DNA of 64,000 nt, from NCBI GenBank assembly GCA_966211525.1, contig CBIHOZ010000003.1, positions 36,603-100,602 of the forward strand, given 5' to 3'. Made by a program: the position numbers and the translations under genes. The notes under the pieces were generated by a model. The model was not told the DNA's origin. It ran no database searches and worked only from the letters and a program-made list of their open reading frames with translations. Origin of the DNA: Ohtaekwangia sp966211525 (lineage in GTDB: Bacteria > Bacteroidota > Bacteroidia > Cytophagales > Cyclobacteriaceae). Positions 51,776 through 60,684 of the stretch are shown in pieces. Position 1 is the stretch's first letter. Each line of letters begins with the position of its first letter.

Positions 51776-52393
51776 TTAGTATTCTCGCTCCTCAGGATCG
51801 CAGCAACGTGAGGGGACATTCACAACAATAGGATTGAGCACAACGCCTTCGAATTTTTCTGGTCGTCTATACTGTAAAAACAATCCCTCATTTCTGTTCT
51901 GATTGGTATCAAAATGTAATATATGCAGGCTTTGATCTACCAGATCAGACGACCGAAGTTGTTCGTCAAGATCACTTTCCATCGTTGGGCCTTTTAGTGG
52001 TACTTTAGGCTTAAGGCTAAATACAATCGGCAATAAAAAATGCGTAGTTTTCTTAACTGCTTTTCCATTTCTTTTGATAATCCAATGTTGGTTGGTGCTC
52101 AATAAGACATTAGTAATATGTGGCATTAGCAGAGAGTCTGTATATGTTGAAAAAGTAATGTTGGAAACATTGCCATTGCGGTTCACCTCAAATTTTACAG
52201 AAGTGTAATTATCGAAATTTAGACCTTCATGCTTAACTAGTATAGTGTCTATCAATTTCATCATGATATAGTACTCCGGAAGCTCTGTCTTTTGCTCGCC
52301 TTGCAGTTCCACCGTAATCTGTGCGTTTGCTACTTGGGAGTTTATCAGAAGCAATCCCGTTAACAGAACAATAGCTTTACGTAATTTATCCAT
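51776..52393 (-). CDS. Secreted protein with TonB-C-like fold, tandem paralogue B
   Basis: The ATG at 52393 (MDKLRKAIVLLTGLLLINSQ) gives a normal signal peptide; the longer frame to 52444 would overlap the upstream gene and add a charged leader. The mature domain has SVKFEVNRNGNVSNITFSTY and VLLSTNQHWIIKRNGKAVKK, paralogous to the gene at 51182. The C-terminal extension differs from its neighbour, ending in VNVPSRCCDPEEREY. The pair looks like a local duplication followed by divergence of the tails. Confidence 0.75.
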   Translation of the reverse strand: MDKLRKAIVLLTGLLLINSQVANAQITVELQGEQKTELPEYYIMMKLIDTILVKHEGLNFDNYTSVKFEVNRNGNVSNITFSTYTDSLLMPHITNVLLSTNQHWIIKRNGKAVKKTTHFLLPIVFSLKPKVPLKGPTMESDLDEQLRSSDLVDQSLHILHFDTNQNRNEGLFLQYRRPEKFEGVVLNPIVVNVPSRCCDPEEREY

Positions 52394-52415
52394 GTTATTA
52401 AATCTAATAGACAAC

Positions 52416-53858
52416 TTAGTCCAGTTGACAATCCTTTCCTCCAATGCTCTTAATTTTGTTTGTTACTTTATCTCGTAAGACATTCTCTTCTCGTTCTCCG
52501 ATTTCTAAGACGGTATCATAAGTAAGGCCCCATTTGGCAAGGGAGTCTTTGAATGTTTCTTTATCTGATGCATCACCAGTGTACCCAAATAGCCAGACTG
52601 CCACAATGGTTTTAACTTGCACCGGAGTTAATTCCTTACCATAAATATCTTTCATTACGTCAAGCATAAGTTGTACATTCTTTGGAGCGGCAAACTGAGC
52701 ATGCTGCTTTTCTTGACTAAGTTCAGAAAAACCGATGCTAAGTTTAAAAAACGCGTGCATAGTCTCATGGTATATAGTGACTATTTGAAATAGCTCGCTG
52801 GTTCCCGGAAGAGTACTAGAGTTCAACAAAACATCAACGTGAGATTGTTTTTTGTCATCAAGATAAAAAGGCATTGTCCTAGCTTCAACTGGCTCCCCGT
52901 CCCCGTTTCGCAAATCGTTAACTTCTTTAAAGTCTAAGTTTTGAATAGTTCCAACATCAGAAAACTGAAATTTGGCTTGGGTATTTATTTTATTTTTAAA
53001 ATCAGTCCTTGTCAAATTTTTTATTGCTCTCGCTAAACAAGGTGATTTCACCTTGTCATAGGTAATATCATCATATTCAGGAACCACCACCACCGGATTT
53101 TTCTTAACCGGCTTCGGTGTACTTGTAGTACTTCCTCTCGGACCTCCGCTGCGCGGAGTCGCATCGCTTGTTCCTACGTATGTACCACCATCACCACCGC
53201 CTGCGGGTGGTATACCGGTCATGTCATCGCACCAGCCACGGTTAAATGAAAATGTACATACTGTGCTCACTTCTGTTTTGTGATCGTACTGGCAATGGCA
53301 CGGATAGTCAGTTCGCGTCTCTACGTTATAGGTAGTAGTGCAGGTTTGCTCAATGCTTTTTACACACTGATTCAGGAGTTGTACTCTTCCCCCAGCAGCG
53401 GCACTGTCTTGCGCGGTCGGTATAGTAAATTCACGGATCAGATCACCGGTAAGATTGTATTGTTGAAATGTACCCTTGAATGAATCTCCGGCTATATACG
53501 GCCCAGCCGGAATATAGCGATATATAAAGCCATAAAAACCGTCCTCGTATTGAGACAGTACAAGGTTCTCAAAGTAATCCGGGGAATCATCGGGTAAGCG
53601 AAAGGTATAATTCAGGATGCCACTGTCGGGTTCACTATATTTGAAGAATGCATCAGTGATTTCCAGACTGCTTATTCTACCGTTGGCTGAACTACCCTGA
53701 ACTTTTGAAAGCAGCTCTTTTACAGCAGGCTCGTGTTCCAGATTGGTAATTGTTATTTTCTTTTCTGTGGTTGCTTGCTGAAGCTTGTTTTCTTCATGAT
53801 CGCACGACAAACTAAATATTAAGAGAATGCTCAAAGCAATGGATAGATATTTTTGCAT
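52416..53858 (-). CDS. Lipoprotein with HExxH motif (putative metalloprotease)
   Basis: The 480-residue protein starts with a lipoprotein signal (LSIALSILLIFSLSCDHEEN). A Cys-rich stretch (QCVKSIEQTCTTTYNVETRTDYPCHCQYD, split) and a Gly/Pro/Ser-rich linker (TPRSGGPRGSTTSTPKPVKK) follow. The C-terminal domain contains IVTIYHETMHAFFKLSIGFS, a perfect HExxH at residues 364-368, which suggests a zinc metalloprotease fold. The third zinc ligand is not obvious. It is the first gene of a minus-strand set with the two TonB-C-like proteins. Similar linkers occur in Bacteroidota secreted proteins; no family is certain. Confidence 0.7.
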   Translation of the reverse strand: MQKYLSIALSILLIFSLSCDHEENKLQQATTEKKITITNLEHEPAVKELLSKVQGSSANGRISSLEITDAFFKYSEPDSGILNYTFRLPDDSPDYFENLVLSQYEDGFYGFIYRYIPAGPYIAGDSFKGTFQQYNLTGDLIREFTIPTAQDSAAAGGRVQLLNQCVKSIEQTCTTTYNVETRTDYPCHCQYDHKTEVSTVCTFSFNRGWCDDMTGIPPAGGGDGGTYVGTSDATPRSGGPRGSTTSTPKPVKKNPVVVVPEYDDITYDKVKSPCLARAIKNLTRTDFKNKINTQAKFQFSDVGTIQNLDFKEVNDLRNGDGEPVEARTMPFYLDDKKQSHVDVLLNSSTLPGTSELFQIVTIYHETMHAFFKLSIGFSELSQEKQHAQFAAPKNVQLMLDVMKDIYGKELTPVQVKTIVAVWLFGYTGDASDKETFKDSLAKWGLTYDTVLEIGEREENVLRDKVTNKIKSIGGKDCQLD

Positions 53859-54263
53859 ACTTTATTTCCTTTCCAATGCAATAACAAGTATTTGGATATA
53901 GTATACTATACCTGAAAAATCCGGTTTAACCTGAAGTAATTATTTTGTTATTAGCAATTGAAGGATAGATATACCGTCTTCATGGTTAAAGGATTGATAA
54001 ATGGTATAAAAATATTTTTTGTCGTGTCTTTGTTCCTTGCCATTTGCTGGTGCTCCTTTCCGGTAAATTCACACGATACCTCATACTACACGGTTATCGC
54101 TGGGCTCGCTCTATACCAACCTTGAAGAACGCCTTTTTCTGGGCTACACGCCCTCGCCATTCATCTATGCTTGAGGTGACGAAAGATATTCAACTGTAAG
54201 CGGTTGTATGAGTGAAATATATTCCTATATTGGAATACTAGCATCTACTATATAACCCAAACC
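53859..54263. other. Intergenic region with a decayed repeat copy
   Basis: The gap holds divergent promoters for the lipoprotein gene (minus) and the GLPGLI-like gene (plus). Around 54196-54240, GTAAGCGGTTGTATGAGTGAAATATATTCCTATATTGGAAT (split) resembles the 3' part of the long repeat copies (GTAAACGGTTATATAAGTAAGTATG...TATATTGGTATG). Near 54025-54070, GTGTCTTTGTTCCTTGCC...GGTGCTCCTTTCC may be the decayed first hairpin. No gene is seen. Confidence 0.35.
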
Positions 54264-54992
54264 ATGAAACATTTAATTACAACACTCTTCGTTCTAACGA
54301 CAGGACTTCTATTCGGACAATCATTTGAAGGAACATTAGTTTATAAGACCGACTTTAAATTTCGCATTTCAAAGAAGATGGCTGAAATGGGGCTGACGGA
54401 AGAAATGATGAAAGAAAGAATGAAACAAGATGGCTCCTGGACAGATAGCGTTAAGACAAGTTACAAGCAAGGAGATTACATTAGTTACACAGGTTTTAAT
54501 CCTCAATCGTGGTCAGTATATAAACAAAAAGATAATAAGTTATATTCATTTCAAAGCGGTGAAGCGTCTGATGTATGCACGGTAACCGATGTTTCCATAG
54601 ACCTTGAATTTCAAATGACCGGTAATAAACCAACGGTAGCAAAACTTGATACTATAGCTGAAATAAACGGAATGAAATGTGAAGCTGTAAGAGTTAAATG
54701 GAAAACCGGAACGTACGACTATTACTATAACAGTTCTTTTCTAAGAGTTGACAGCAAACTATATGCGAACCATATTTATGACGGCTGGGCTGACTTCCTG
54801 AAAATCTCAAATGCATTGCCCGTTAAAATAGTGAAATCAACAAAAGGCCTGGCGACTGTAACGTATACACTAATCAGACACTCTGAAGAGAAAATTGATC
54901 CGAAGCTATTTGAAATACCAAAACTTGTTGCTGATAAAGATCTTAATGTTATTAAAATAGCAAACCGGGAAGTAATGCGAATAAGTAAATAG
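54264..54992 (+). CDS. GLPGLI/DUF4412-like secreted protein
   Basis: A signal peptide (MKHLITTLFVLTTGLLFGQ) precedes a beta-rich domain of about 220 residues starting SFEGTLVYKTDFKFRISKKM. Typical features are DSVKTSYKQGDYISYTGFN, a central NGMKCEAVRVKWKTGTYDYYY, and a late ALPVKIVKSTKG, matching the pattern of GLPGLI or DUF4412 periplasmic proteins (a barrel-like lipid or peptide-binding fold of unknown role). It seems monocistronic. Confidence 0.7.
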   Translation: MKHLITTLFVLTTGLLFGQSFEGTLVYKTDFKFRISKKMAEMGLTEEMMKERMKQDGSWTDSVKTSYKQGDYISYTGFNPQSWSVYKQKDNKLYSFQSGEASDVCTVTDVSIDLEFQMTGNKPTVAKLDTIAEINGMKCEAVRVKWKTGTYDYYYNSSFLRVDSKLYANHIYDGWADFLKISNALPVKIVKSTKGLATVTYTLIRHSEEKIDPKLFEIPKLVADKDLNVIKIANREVMRISK

Positions 54993-55042
54993 CGCAGCGA
55001 AATGCAGTCTTTTAAAAACAACAGTTAATTAAAATTTGAGAC

Positions 55043-55672
55043 ATGGGATATTCCATTGGAGTTATTGCAATCAGAGGTAATCATTTAGATAAGGAGGATA
55101 AACTATTCGGCACGTTCGACTATATCGACAACAATGAAAGTAAAACTTATTCAACATGGGCTGAGGCGAGAGAATTTTTGGATGGCAACTATTTTGAATA
55201 CGCCAATAAGGATATAGCCCTTCGCGGAATTTGGGAAGACAACGGTTGCACAATTATTTACGATCCTGAAATGGTAGACTTGTTGGAAAGTGAAAAGCTT
55301 GAATCGATTTCTAAAATAACAACTGCCGATATTTGGACAATCCTGATTCAAACAACGTCTGGTTCATTTTCATTCTCAAAATTTGCTTCAGGTCGAATGA
55401 GACATTTCTTTGCCGTTGACGGACAAATTGCTGAAAGCGAAGGAACACCTCTGCCAGAAGAGAAAGGATTAAATATTAATGCAAATATATTTGCAGACGA
55501 CTTAGAGGCGTTGGCTAAAACTATAGGTTTTAAAATTCAGCCGGATACTGAGGGTAACTATATCGTAAAGCATTTGCACTATAGCAACCAGATGAAAGAA
55601 GAATTGGCTCAAATTAAACAACAGCCGAATACAAAGCCGACAGAAAATAAACCTTGGTGGAAAGTTTGGTAG
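55043..55672 (+). CDS. Hypothetical cytoplasmic protein
   Basis: The 209-residue protein begins MGYSIGVIAIRGNHLDKEDK and has no signal or membrane segment. An alternating strand-helix pattern runs through the first 170 residues; the last 25 are a disordered, Pro/Lys-rich tail ending NKPWWKVW. Such a C-terminal WWKxW end is unusual. No family is recognised. It follows the GLPGLI-like gene after 50 bases. Confidence 0.6.
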   Translation: MGYSIGVIAIRGNHLDKEDKLFGTFDYIDNNESKTYSTWAEAREFLDGNYFEYANKDIALRGIWEDNGCTIIYDPEMVDLLESEKLESISKITTADIWTILIQTTSGSFSFSKFASGRMRHFFAVDGQIAESEGTPLPEEKGLNINANIFADDLEALAKTIGFKIQPDTEGNYIVKHLHYSNQMKEELAQIKQQPNTKPTENKPWWKVW

Positions 55673-55771
55673 ATTTTAAATCACTTGTCGATGCAAGTTT
55701 AAACTCGCTAGAATTGAAGTGAATTTAGTTAGCGAAACGTGTTAATGCTTTTTCTTCAGTAAACAACACCC

Positions 55772-55779
55772 TATATTTG
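55772..55779 (+). promoter_or_regulatory. Candidate -7 promoter box upstream of the gldH-like gene
   Basis: TATATTTG fits TAnnTTTG and lies 88 bases before the ATG at 55868. A T-rich stretch (TTTTTC, 55750-55755) is at about the -33 distance. Confidence 0.4.
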
Positions 55780-55867
55780 GCTTCAGCTTCGGTTGAGTCT
55801 TAAGTGCCCGTTGTTCATCAGTTAATAATTTTTAATTGTGAATTTTAGAACTGAAAGAAAAATAGTT

Positions 55868-56335
55868 ATGAGTATAAAACACCTTTTGATCTGTTCGATA
55901 ATCACGTTGACAGTCTTCTCTTGTAATCATGTGTATAAAGAATACGACAAGGAATCGTTCCCTACTTACGCGTGGAAATACGGGCAGGAGATAATCTTCA
56001 ATCCGGCCATTGCGGACATAAATAAAACGTACAAATTAACATTGGGCATTCGGCACCTTTACGGTTTTCAATTGAATAGTATCAATGTAACCGTCAGGTC
56101 AGTTTCGCCATCAGGAAAAGAGACAACGAAGGATTATGAATTGAAAATAAAAGATTCAGAAGGTAAATATATATCAAGTTGTGGTGGTGACCTGTGTGAT
56201 CTTGAAGTTATGGTTGAGGAGAATATTAAATTCGAAGAAGCGGGTGAATACAAGTACTTCGTTACGCATAATGTGCAGGCAGACAGAATTCCGGGTGTTA
56301 TGGAATTTGGGTTTATCATAGACGAGATGAATTAA
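55868..56335 (+). CDS. GldH-like gliding motility lipoprotein
   Basis: The protein of about 155 residues starts at ATG 55868 (MSIKHLLICSIITLTVFSCN) with a lipobox. The mature part fits the GldH family: VYKEYDKESFPTYAWKYGQE, DINKTYKLTLGIRHLYGFQ, VSPSGKETTKDYELKIKDSEGKYI (split) and EEAGEYKYFVTHNVQADRIPGV (split). GldH is an outer-membrane-associated lipoprotein needed for gliding and T9SS function in Flavobacterium. A housekeeping gldH is usually near other cell-envelope genes; here it sits among accessory genes, so it may be a second, paralogous copy. The GTG at 55838 is rejected because it adds a charged leader before the signal peptide. Confidence 0.7.
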   Translation: MSIKHLLICSIITLTVFSCNHVYKEYDKESFPTYAWKYGQEIIFNPAIADINKTYKLTLGIRHLYGFQLNSINVTVRSVSPSGKETTKDYELKIKDSEGKYISSCGGDLCDLEVMVEENIKFEEAGEYKYFVTHNVQADRIPGVMEFGFIIDEMN

Positions 56336-56397
56336 ATTGAATTAGCTGTAAATGATCGCGGTGATCTGTGTGAGTATAGCTATAGCGATATTTGGCC

Positions 56398-56754
56398 ATG
56401 AACAACATACTGGACTACATTAAGAATTTTGACTTTTCCGTATTCAATCTCGGCTTCTGGCACCTGCTGATAGCGTTCGGGATTATAGTTCTTATTTTTG
56501 TTATAGGTAATAAGCTGTTGTCATTTCTTCGTCCGGAAACTGCGCAGACAACCAGGCGTATTCTAACCATTACATTCTATTCTGTTTTCTTTGCCATACA
56601 GCTTTTTATAGTGTTGAATGCAATATTAGCGGAGAGCTACAATCGACTACAATTGGCGGTTATTGTAGCGGTTTTACCCTACCTGCGATATTGGGTTGGT
56701 AAGTTTTATAAGCGTTATGACAAACTTGTGGATAAATTAACAAGTAAAGGCTGA
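56398..56754 (+). CDS. Small inner-membrane protein
   Basis: The protein of about 118 residues (ATG 56398) has three hydrophobic segments: FWHLLIAFGIIVLIFVIGNKLL, LTITFYSVFFAIQLFIVLNAIL and LQLAVIVAVLPYLRYWVG. A basic C-terminal tail (KFYKRYDKLVDKLTSKG) follows. No family is recognised. It follows the gldH-like gene by 62 bases. Confidence 0.65.
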   Translation: MNNILDYIKNFDFSVFNLGFWHLLIAFGIIVLIFVIGNKLLSFLRPETAQTTRRILTITFYSVFFAIQLFIVLNAILAESYNRLQLAVIVAVLPYLRYWVGKFYKRYDKLVDKLTSKG

Positions 56755-56793
56755 CTTCATCTATTCATATAATGCAAATACTTCGTTCGTGAA

Positions 56794-57432
56794 ATGAGAA
56801 AAATCTTGCCGCTAATTATATACCTATTAACGATATCTTGTAATGATAAAAATGGGCCAACGGTTCAAGAGAACGAAAATCAACTAGGTCAAGCCCAAGA
56901 GCCAACCTACAAATCATCCGACCGGCCGACACGAAATTTTGAGACAGTTATTCGAATGCTAGATTCACTTGGGTATAAAAGTGATACAGTGAGAGTTGCG
57001 AGATTAAAAATCTATAAAGAACTTCATGGTTGTGAAGTGCAGCTATTTGGAACTTTTCCTTTTTATAAGATGGATAAAGAGAAGTCTAAAGTATTAAGGT
57101 GGAACACGATCGCACACAGCAAGGAAGATTCAATAAATACTGAAATTTTTAAGGAAGCTGAGAGTGTTTGGAGTTATTTCTACCAAAAAGAGGAACGAAA
57201 AAACATAATGACAGACGGTGTGATTGAACAGTGGACATTTAGCGATACTGTAAAGGCACAAATAGCTCTTGATAAATTAAAAGAAATATACCCTTTGCCA
57301 TACTTCAATACACAGCCATACTACGTGAGAGATGGACAATTTTTATTTATTTTTCACACAAGAGCGGATGCATTTAGTTATAGGCAGCGAGAGTTCTTTA
57401 ATAGGTTTCTTGAAATTTCCTCTACCTACTAA
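56794..57432 (+). CDS. Hypothetical lipoprotein
   Basis: A 212-residue protein with a lipoprotein signal (MRKILPLIIYLLTISCNDKNG), an unstructured acidic segment of about 25 residues, and a globular part containing MLDSLGYKSDTVRVARLKIY and YPLPYFNTQPYYVRDGQFLFIFHTRAD (split). No motif or family is recognised. It forms a short same-strand group with the membrane proteins on each side. Confidence 0.6.
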   Translation: MRKILPLIIYLLTISCNDKNGPTVQENENQLGQAQEPTYKSSDRPTRNFETVIRMLDSLGYKSDTVRVARLKIYKELHGCEVQLFGTFPFYKMDKEKSKVLRWNTIAHSKEDSINTEIFKEAESVWSYFYQKEERKNIMTDGVIEQWTFSDTVKAQIALDKLKEIYPLPYFNTQPYYVRDGQFLFIFHTRADAFSYRQREFFNRFLEISSTY

Positions 57433-57463
57433 AAAATGCGTAAAGTAAAACTTCTGAACAAAG

Positions 57464-57937
57464 ATGGATATCGAACAAGCAAAGAAAATAGGTAAAAACG
57501 AAACGCTGAGATGGACTCTATATATCTTCCTGATTGGAGAGTTATTCTTTATGTTTCTTGAGACAAGAAGGGATTTTGCTAACGGAATTATTTTCTTCAT
57601 CGAGGCTCACCAGAATATACACTATCTGGTTATGGTAGTAATTTTGTTTTCGGTTACAGTTTTCGTTGGAGAAAGGAATGGGAAAGAGATATTGATACAA
57701 GAGCGGCATTTTTTCATCACTCCATTTAAACACGGACTTTTGACTATTGCGATCGTTCTTGCTTATGGTAGTGTTATTGGATTGCTGAAGCAAAACCACC
57801 CGGATTCAGTGGGTACATTCGAAGTGATTCGTACTTACATTCTGGAGCCTTACATACGAATTACATTGATACTTCTTGTTCCACTCGTAATTTACTCTTA
57901 CTGCTGCGGTAACCGAATTAAGAAAAGTAAAGTATAG
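57464..57937 (+). CDS. Small polytopic membrane protein
   Basis: The 157-residue protein has four likely transmembrane segments: TLYIFLIGELFFMFLETR, YLVMVVILFSVTVFVG, LTIAIVLAYGSVIGLL and ITLILLVPLVIYSYCCG. It carries no signature I can assign. It starts 31 bases after the preceding lipoprotein gene. Confidence 0.6.
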   Translation: MDIEQAKKIGKNETLRWTLYIFLIGELFFMFLETRRDFANGIIFFIEAHQNIHYLVMVVILFSVTVFVGERNGKEILIQERHFFITPFKHGLLTIAIVLAYGSVIGLLKQNHPDSVGTFEVIRTYILEPYIRITLILLVPLVIYSYCCGNRIKKSKV

Positions 57938-58275
57938 TTAAAAATGAAATGGTCATTTGTGTCTCAGCTGGGTCTCCCTCCTTGCGGACTCAGCGGCATA
58001 GAAGTCTATATTTCAGGTTTCTTTCGATATATATATATGGTTAGATAGTGGCTTTTTTTCTGATATTTTGATCTTATCTTTATGGTACATTCTAGCATCG
58101 GATATATCGTTAGTTGCAACGTCTAATGTAGTTGTCCAAATCAAAATGCACAGCTAAATATCTATACTTCCGTCTGTGGAAAAGTGGCATAGTATATATA
58201 GTCGAAGCGAACAACATCGGGTTTATTTTCAGAACTTACCAGGAGTGTCAATATTAGCCACCTAAAAACCGTTTT
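57938..58275. other. Intergenic region, 338 bases
   Basis: AT-rich, with a TATATATATAT run at 58028-58038 and several TATATA words near 58190. No gene or clear hairpin. It presumably carries the promoter of the lipoprotein gene at 58276. Confidence 0.3.
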
Positions 58276-58860
58276 ATGAAAACAAGACAACTCTTATGTA
58301 CCATCCTGCTTGCATTTGGTTTATCTGCCTGCAGTGAAAATGAAGCTGAAAGTCCCGCCACTCGTTCTTCTGCTAACGATCCGATAACGAGAATGGAATT
58401 AGGGGAAGCAGAAGATTTGGAGGAAAGCGGAATCTCTTCTTCCAGTAAAACGCTCATCACGCAAGAGGAATTTGATCAGATCATTTCAAGCACTCCCGAA
58501 GGTCAGCCTATCGTAATTCAAAACCGGTTCGGCGGACTATCTCTTGGCAACCCTCTCGTTCCGGGCTATCATCCTGATCTTCTGACGTTCAATTTTATTG
58601 ACTGCGATTTTGAAGGTATTGTCATTCAAAACACAACACAAGCAGTCATGAATTTTAACCGATGCACGGTAGATGGCGTAGTGCTTACAACCGGGGGTGT
58701 GGTTCAGTCAATGGAAATCAGACGCTCCAGGATCGGGGAGCTGCGCACGATTGATGGTTCGCACTGTGATGGGCTTTCCATCATCAAAAGTAAAATAGAA
58801 CTCATTGTAAACGATAGTGGAGGAGATTCTAATTGTTTTCGGTTTATCGGGTTCCAGTAA
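58276..58860 (+). CDS. Hypothetical lipoprotein with beta-helix-like repeats
   Basis: The 194-residue protein has a lipoprotein signal (LCTILLAFGLSACSENE), a Ser/Glu-rich linker, and a C-terminal domain whose strands repeat about every 20 residues: FNFIDCDFEGIVIQN, MNFNRCTVDGVVLTT, MEIRRSRIGELRTID and LSIIKSKIELIVND. This is the pattern of a short right-handed beta-helix. No enzyme motif is seen. It is monocistronic and ends at a terminator. Confidence 0.65.
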   Translation: MKTRQLLCTILLAFGLSACSENEAESPATRSSANDPITRMELGEAEDLEESGISSSSKTLITQEEFDQIISSTPEGQPIVIQNRFGGLSLGNPLVPGYHPDLLTFNFIDCDFEGIVIQNTTQAVMNFNRCTVDGVVLTTGGVVQSMEIRRSRIGELRTIDGSHCDGLSIIKSKIELIVNDSGGDSNCFRFIGFQ

Positions 58861-58906
58861 TTCGGTAATGAGAAGACTATATATGTAGTGTAAATTTTTG
58901 CACAAT

Positions 58907-58934
58907 AAAGCCGGGCTGGTTGTCCGGCTTTTTG
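58907..58934 (+). terminator. Rho-independent terminator
   Basis: The stem AAAGCCGG/CCGGCTTT with a nine-base loop is followed by TTGTTTG. It begins 47 bases after the lipoprotein stop. Confidence 0.8.
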
Positions 58935-59109
58935 TTTGCTTTTATTTTTAGATTGTCTTGTGTACAGCAGAAGTATATATTTTGGCGGATGGCACTCCAA
59001 TGCCTCGCAGGATAGGTATTGTTATCACGATTTTAAAAAACGATGTAGCCTTGTATAGGTGTGTACGAATGTTCTTATATTGAACTATCGTGCTGCTGAG
59101 AAAATACTC

Positions 59110-59925
59110 ATGAATTATCAAACATTTCAACCACAAGCAGATTTAAAATCGGTCGTTAATTGCTATTGGACTTTAGAAGTCCCGGCAGAAAATGGCGCCC
59201 ACAAACAACGGATTGTTCCGGATGGTTGTATTGAAATGGCTTTTATACTCGGCGATGATATAAAGCGATATACTTCTGAAAACGAATATATACTCCAGCC
59301 CCGGGCAATGATTATCGGACAGATCGTGGAGCCTTTTTATATTGAACCAACGGGTTATGTCAACACGTTTGCCGTGCGCTTTTATCCCTATGGTTTTGCC
59401 AATTTTGTTTCTGTGCCCATTAACAACCTTGCCAATAAGGAAACACCGCTGGATATACTGTTCGATCGAAATAGCGCTAAAGAACTGGAGTATACTATTA
59501 TTCATGCGACAAGTACAAAACAACGGATTGAGATCATTGAAACGTTTCTTCTGGGTAGGCTAAATAGTCAGGCTACGATCGACAACATCGTTAAGATGAC
59601 TATTGATGCTCTTCTGTCAACAAACGGAAGTGCTTCGATAAAGACTATTCTTCAGGATGATCCGTCCAAAAGGAGACAGCTTGAACGAAATTTCATCAAG
59701 CAGATCGGTGTTAGTCCCAAACAGCTGGCGAAGGTGATCAGGTTACAAGCCGCTATAAAAATGATGCTCAACAGAAACCCGGAAAACCTGACGGATATAG
59801 CTTATGCAAGCGAATATTTTGACCAGGCACATTTTACGAAAGACTTCAAAGAGTTCACGGGAATCAATCCGAAAGAATTTTTAGGGAATGAGACAATGGC
59901 TCTGTCCACTCTTTTTTATAAGTAG
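59110..59925 (+). CDS. AraC-family transcriptional regulator (DUF6597-type N-terminus)
   Basis: The protein of about 271 residues starts at ATG 59110 (MNYQTFQPQADLKSVVNCYW). The N-terminal sensor domain has the pattern CYWTLEVP...QRIVPDGCIEMAFILGD typical of the DUF6597 group, and the C-terminal AraC HTH reads LERNFIKQIGVSPKQLAKVIRLQAAIKMM (split) and DIAYASEYFDQAHFTKDFKEFTGINPKEF (split). It lies 74 bases upstream of the VOC lipoprotein gene on the same strand and may regulate it. Confidence 0.9.
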   Translation: MNYQTFQPQADLKSVVNCYWTLEVPAENGAHKQRIVPDGCIEMAFILGDDIKRYTSENEYILQPRAMIIGQIVEPFYIEPTGYVNTFAVRFYPYGFANFVSVPINNLANKETPLDILFDRNSAKELEYTIIHATSTKQRIEIIETFLLGRLNSQATIDNIVKMTIDALLSTNGSASIKTILQDDPSKRRQLERNFIKQIGVSPKQLAKVIRLQAAIKMMLNRNPENLTDIAYASEYFDQAHFTKDFKEFTGINPKEFLGNETMALSTLFYK

Positions 59926-59999
59926 AGATTGCGTGTCGCATTTTTACAATTTTTAAACACACTCGAAACCTAGCTTTGTACTGTTATCTAACAACAGAG

Positions 60000-60488
60000 A
60001 TGAAAAGTACAATTGCAGGTGTCATTTTAATTCTGGCCTTCGGCATTTTGGCGTGTGACAGTAAGAACGGGTCTGCATCACAAATGGTCAATTCGAGTGT
60101 AACTAAAAATGTAAAAAATATGAAAAGCTATATTTCCATTTTCGAAATTCCGGCAACGGATATAGCAAGAGCTATTGGTTTTTATCAGGAAATTTTGGGA
60201 GTAAAAATTGAGCGAATGGATTTTCCGGATATACAGATGGGCTTGCTGCCGTATGAAGAACAAATGGTAACAGGAGTGATTATCAAAGGAAAAGATTATC
60301 AGCCTTCTGCCAATGGAGTAACTATATATTTAAATGGTGGAGAGAACCTTCAGACTATTCTTGATAAAGTAGAAGCAAACGGAGGGAAGATCATTGTTCC
60401 GAAAACACCTCATGCCGATGAAGTTGGGTACTTTGCCATATTTCATGATTCGGAAGGAAACAAAATGGGACTTCATTCACCTCATTAG
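60000..60488 (+). CDS. VOC (glyoxalase/bleomycin-resistance)-domain lipoprotein
   Basis: The ATG at 60000 starts a lipoprotein signal (MKSTIAGVILILAFGILACDS); a 25-residue linker leads to a VOC domain. Features are ISIFEIPATDIARAIGFYQEILGVKIE (split), MGLLPYEEQMVTGVIIKG, and the late VGYFAIFHDSEGNKMGLHSPH. VOC proteins are normally cytoplasmic, so a lipidated copy is unusual. The second methionine at 60120 (MKSYISIFEIPATDI) is exactly where cytoplasmic homologues begin, so a shorter cytoplasmic product, or fusion of a signal to a VOC gene, is possible. Confidence 0.8.
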   Translation: MKSTIAGVILILAFGILACDSKNGSASQMVNSSVTKNVKNMKSYISIFEIPATDIARAIGFYQEILGVKIERMDFPDIQMGLLPYEEQMVTGVIIKGKDYQPSANGVTIYLNGGENLQTILDKVEANGGKIIVPKTPHADEVGYFAIFHDSEGNKMGLHSPH

Positions 60489-60684
60489 GCATCGAGAGTG
60501 CGCATTAATAGCGGTTCGGGTTTCTACTCGAGCCGTTTTTTGTTGTCTTCATATCTCTCCCGGTGTTTTCTCGCTAAGGACAATCTGCGAAAATATTATA
60601 GCTATAGGTTTAATGATTAACAAATCATTATGTATCTATACTATGAAAATCCCGTTACATAGTTTAGACTATCAAATAGCAGGT

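Noticed and set aside
60394..60684. Long N-terminal extension of the DUF2911 protein
   Set aside because: The first part lies in another frame of the VOC gene and the rest is intergenic; the signal peptide starts at 60685.
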